The notes beneath the pieces were generated by a model, which saw only the letters and a list, made by a program, of their open reading frames with translations, made no database searches and was not told where the DNA came from. The position numbers were made by a program, and so were the translations under genes. Below, in pieces: positions 62,466 through 64,000 of a DNA stretch of 64,000 bases; positions within the stretch are counted from its first letter, which is position 1, and each line of letters begins with the position of its first letter. This stretch comes from Nipponacmea schrenckii. Taxonomy: Eukaryota > Mollusca > Gastropoda > Lottiidae. The stretch is from the NCBI GenBank assembly GCA_030562195.1, contig CM060203.1, positions 7,702,208 through 7,766,207 of the forward strand, in the 5' to 3' direction.

Positions 62466-64000
62466 CTGAAAAATATAAACAACAGACTTGTTTAACCATA
62501 CATATGTTACAATGAGCATATATAATTTTAATTTGTCTTAATGTTAAAAGAAAGTTTCTAAACAATGGGCTGATATTTGTGTCAGTGGATCCAATCAATT
62601 AGAACATATTGACTGTAAGTAGTTTGAACAGAAACAATGTATGTATCAATGATTAATAAACTTTACAGTGCACCCAAGTTAAATACCAAGCTATCCCTTT
62701 AAAACCATGCAATGTAAAGAATGTAGACAGTAGAAAGGTAATATAGATGTGTCAAATTGCTGAAATTACTATATAGATTAGATTAAATCAATAACTGAGT
62801 TATCTCCCTTCTATCAATTAATTACATCTGACATTTTGCACCTGTATCAGTTAGTTTCTAACTATTTTAATCAAACTTATAAAACTTTATCAATTGCCCC
62901 TGATGCCAAGATTGTCTCTGTTGCAGGATTTTCAACATTAATAAATCTTCCTGACATGTTTTTAACTATTGGTAATAGAATTAAAGGTGCCAATATCATG
63001 CTTCTGTATCTATTATTAGCTTTGAACTGGCATATAACAAAATATAAATGGACTTTACTATTAGGCTATACAATTGTTCTTCAATTGTTCAAGTAGAAGC
63101 ACATTTAAAGAGCAAAAGAAAGATGTGAAAGACATTGAAAAAAAAACTATAGTCTATAGTGTCTCTTTAAGATCATAAAAAACAATTCTGAAGTATTTTT
63201 AACATGCTGATGAACAAACAAGAAGAAACAAGGCCTATATATTACCAATTCTGATATATTTTAAGATAAAGGTTTCAAACTTAAGATGAAATAATCAGAT
63301 GCTTTTGGACACGGAAAAGAATTATTTCATATTTTGAAATAAATGAAATAATCTAATAAATGTTTGGCAGTATCTTGAGATAAGTCTATTGAAAATGAAA
63401 TGATAAAATTTTCATAATTTGACAGCATCATGGTATAATTTATCAGAAAGAGATTTATCAACTTCATTATAATATCTTACACCAACCAATTCCTGTCAGA
63501 ATTAGATAACCTTTGACACACCAAGACAATTGTTCTTCTGTATTTACTATCTGAAGAGATAACTTAAGGGGAGAAGATGGTAGATATGAAACTGATTTGT
63601 CAAAATTGATAAATGTCCGTGTCTTTAGACCTTTCAATTACTAAAGGAGGTTAAAATATTTATATCTTTATGAGTAAACTGGTTTCTTGTCCCAGAGATA
63701 GTTCTCAGCTGTGGGGTCACACATTCAATACCAGTATGATTATAGAAGTGAAAGTATGAAAGTGGTTTGGCCCTAAACATATACACAATAATATTGAAAT
63801 AGGCATGTTTAGTCTTATAAAAGATGGTGAAAAATTAGAGAAAATTCAGCAGAAGGTGTAATCCTGTAAAATTTTTAATCAATAACTAAGTTCTGGCTGA
63901 ACCAAATCTGAACCAAAATGAACTAGAAATCACAGTGTGATATTCAATTATACCATTATTAAACTTTATTAGGAAATTGACACCAAATCAACCAGAAAAT
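62466..64000 (-). other. RECK intron running out of the window
   Basis: No further cysteine-rich exon was recognised on the minus strand, so the first RECK exons lie beyond 64000. The plus-strand frame at 62836-63096 shows no recognised similarity. Around 63700-63740 there is a weak B-box-like GGGTCACACATTCAATACC that may be a SINE relic. Confidence 0.5.

Noticed and set aside
62836..63096. 86-codon plus-strand frame
   Set aside because: It is inside a RECK intron, on the opposite strand, without splice or similarity support.

Overview
The window is nuclear DNA of an invertebrate animal. It is AT-rich, has dozens of short exons with GT-AG introns, and its introns are full of minisatellites and small transposon relics. 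Protein similarity to vertebrate genes is high. A lophotrochozoan, most likely a mollusc, is my best guess; this is inference from overall character, not from a diagnostic marker.

Two conserved genes account for nearly all coding sequence and lie tail to tail. The first, on the + strand (6815-47506), is TRRAP, the giant pseudokinase scaffold of the SAGA/STAGA and NuA4/TIP60 histone acetyltransferase complexes. I could trace about 90 coding exons from the start codon to the terminal FATC segment, about 3,890 codons in total. The second, on the - strand (51784-62465, continuing beyond 64000), is RECK, a GPI-anchored, cysteine-knot and Kazal-domain regulator of metalloproteinases and Wnt7 signalling. 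Nineteen exons are visible; the N-terminal exons lie outside the window and at least one internal exon was not found.

Layout: 1-6784 is non-coding, with a composite inverted-repeat/tRNA-like element at 478-633 and two minisatellites (1434-3370, 4196-4910). 6785-47506 is TRRAP. 47507-51783 holds the two 3' ends and one unexplained exon-like stretch near 48473-48606. 51784-64000 is RECK, with a dead DNA transposon (52647-53690) and a 1.5 kb minisatellite (60130-61670) in its introns.

The most unusual signal is in the TRRAP introns. At five separate exon boundaries the adjacent minisatellite or duplication is made of copies of the exon edge together with its real splice site: donors after the exons ending at 9565, 34567, 38079 and 45297, and the acceptor before the exon starting at 36779. 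The result is long runs of near-identical decoy splice sites beside the authentic one. A second theme is three single-base frame breaks in otherwise well-conserved TRRAP exons (near 13285, 13464/13767 and 44948). Sequencing or assembly error is the first suspicion.
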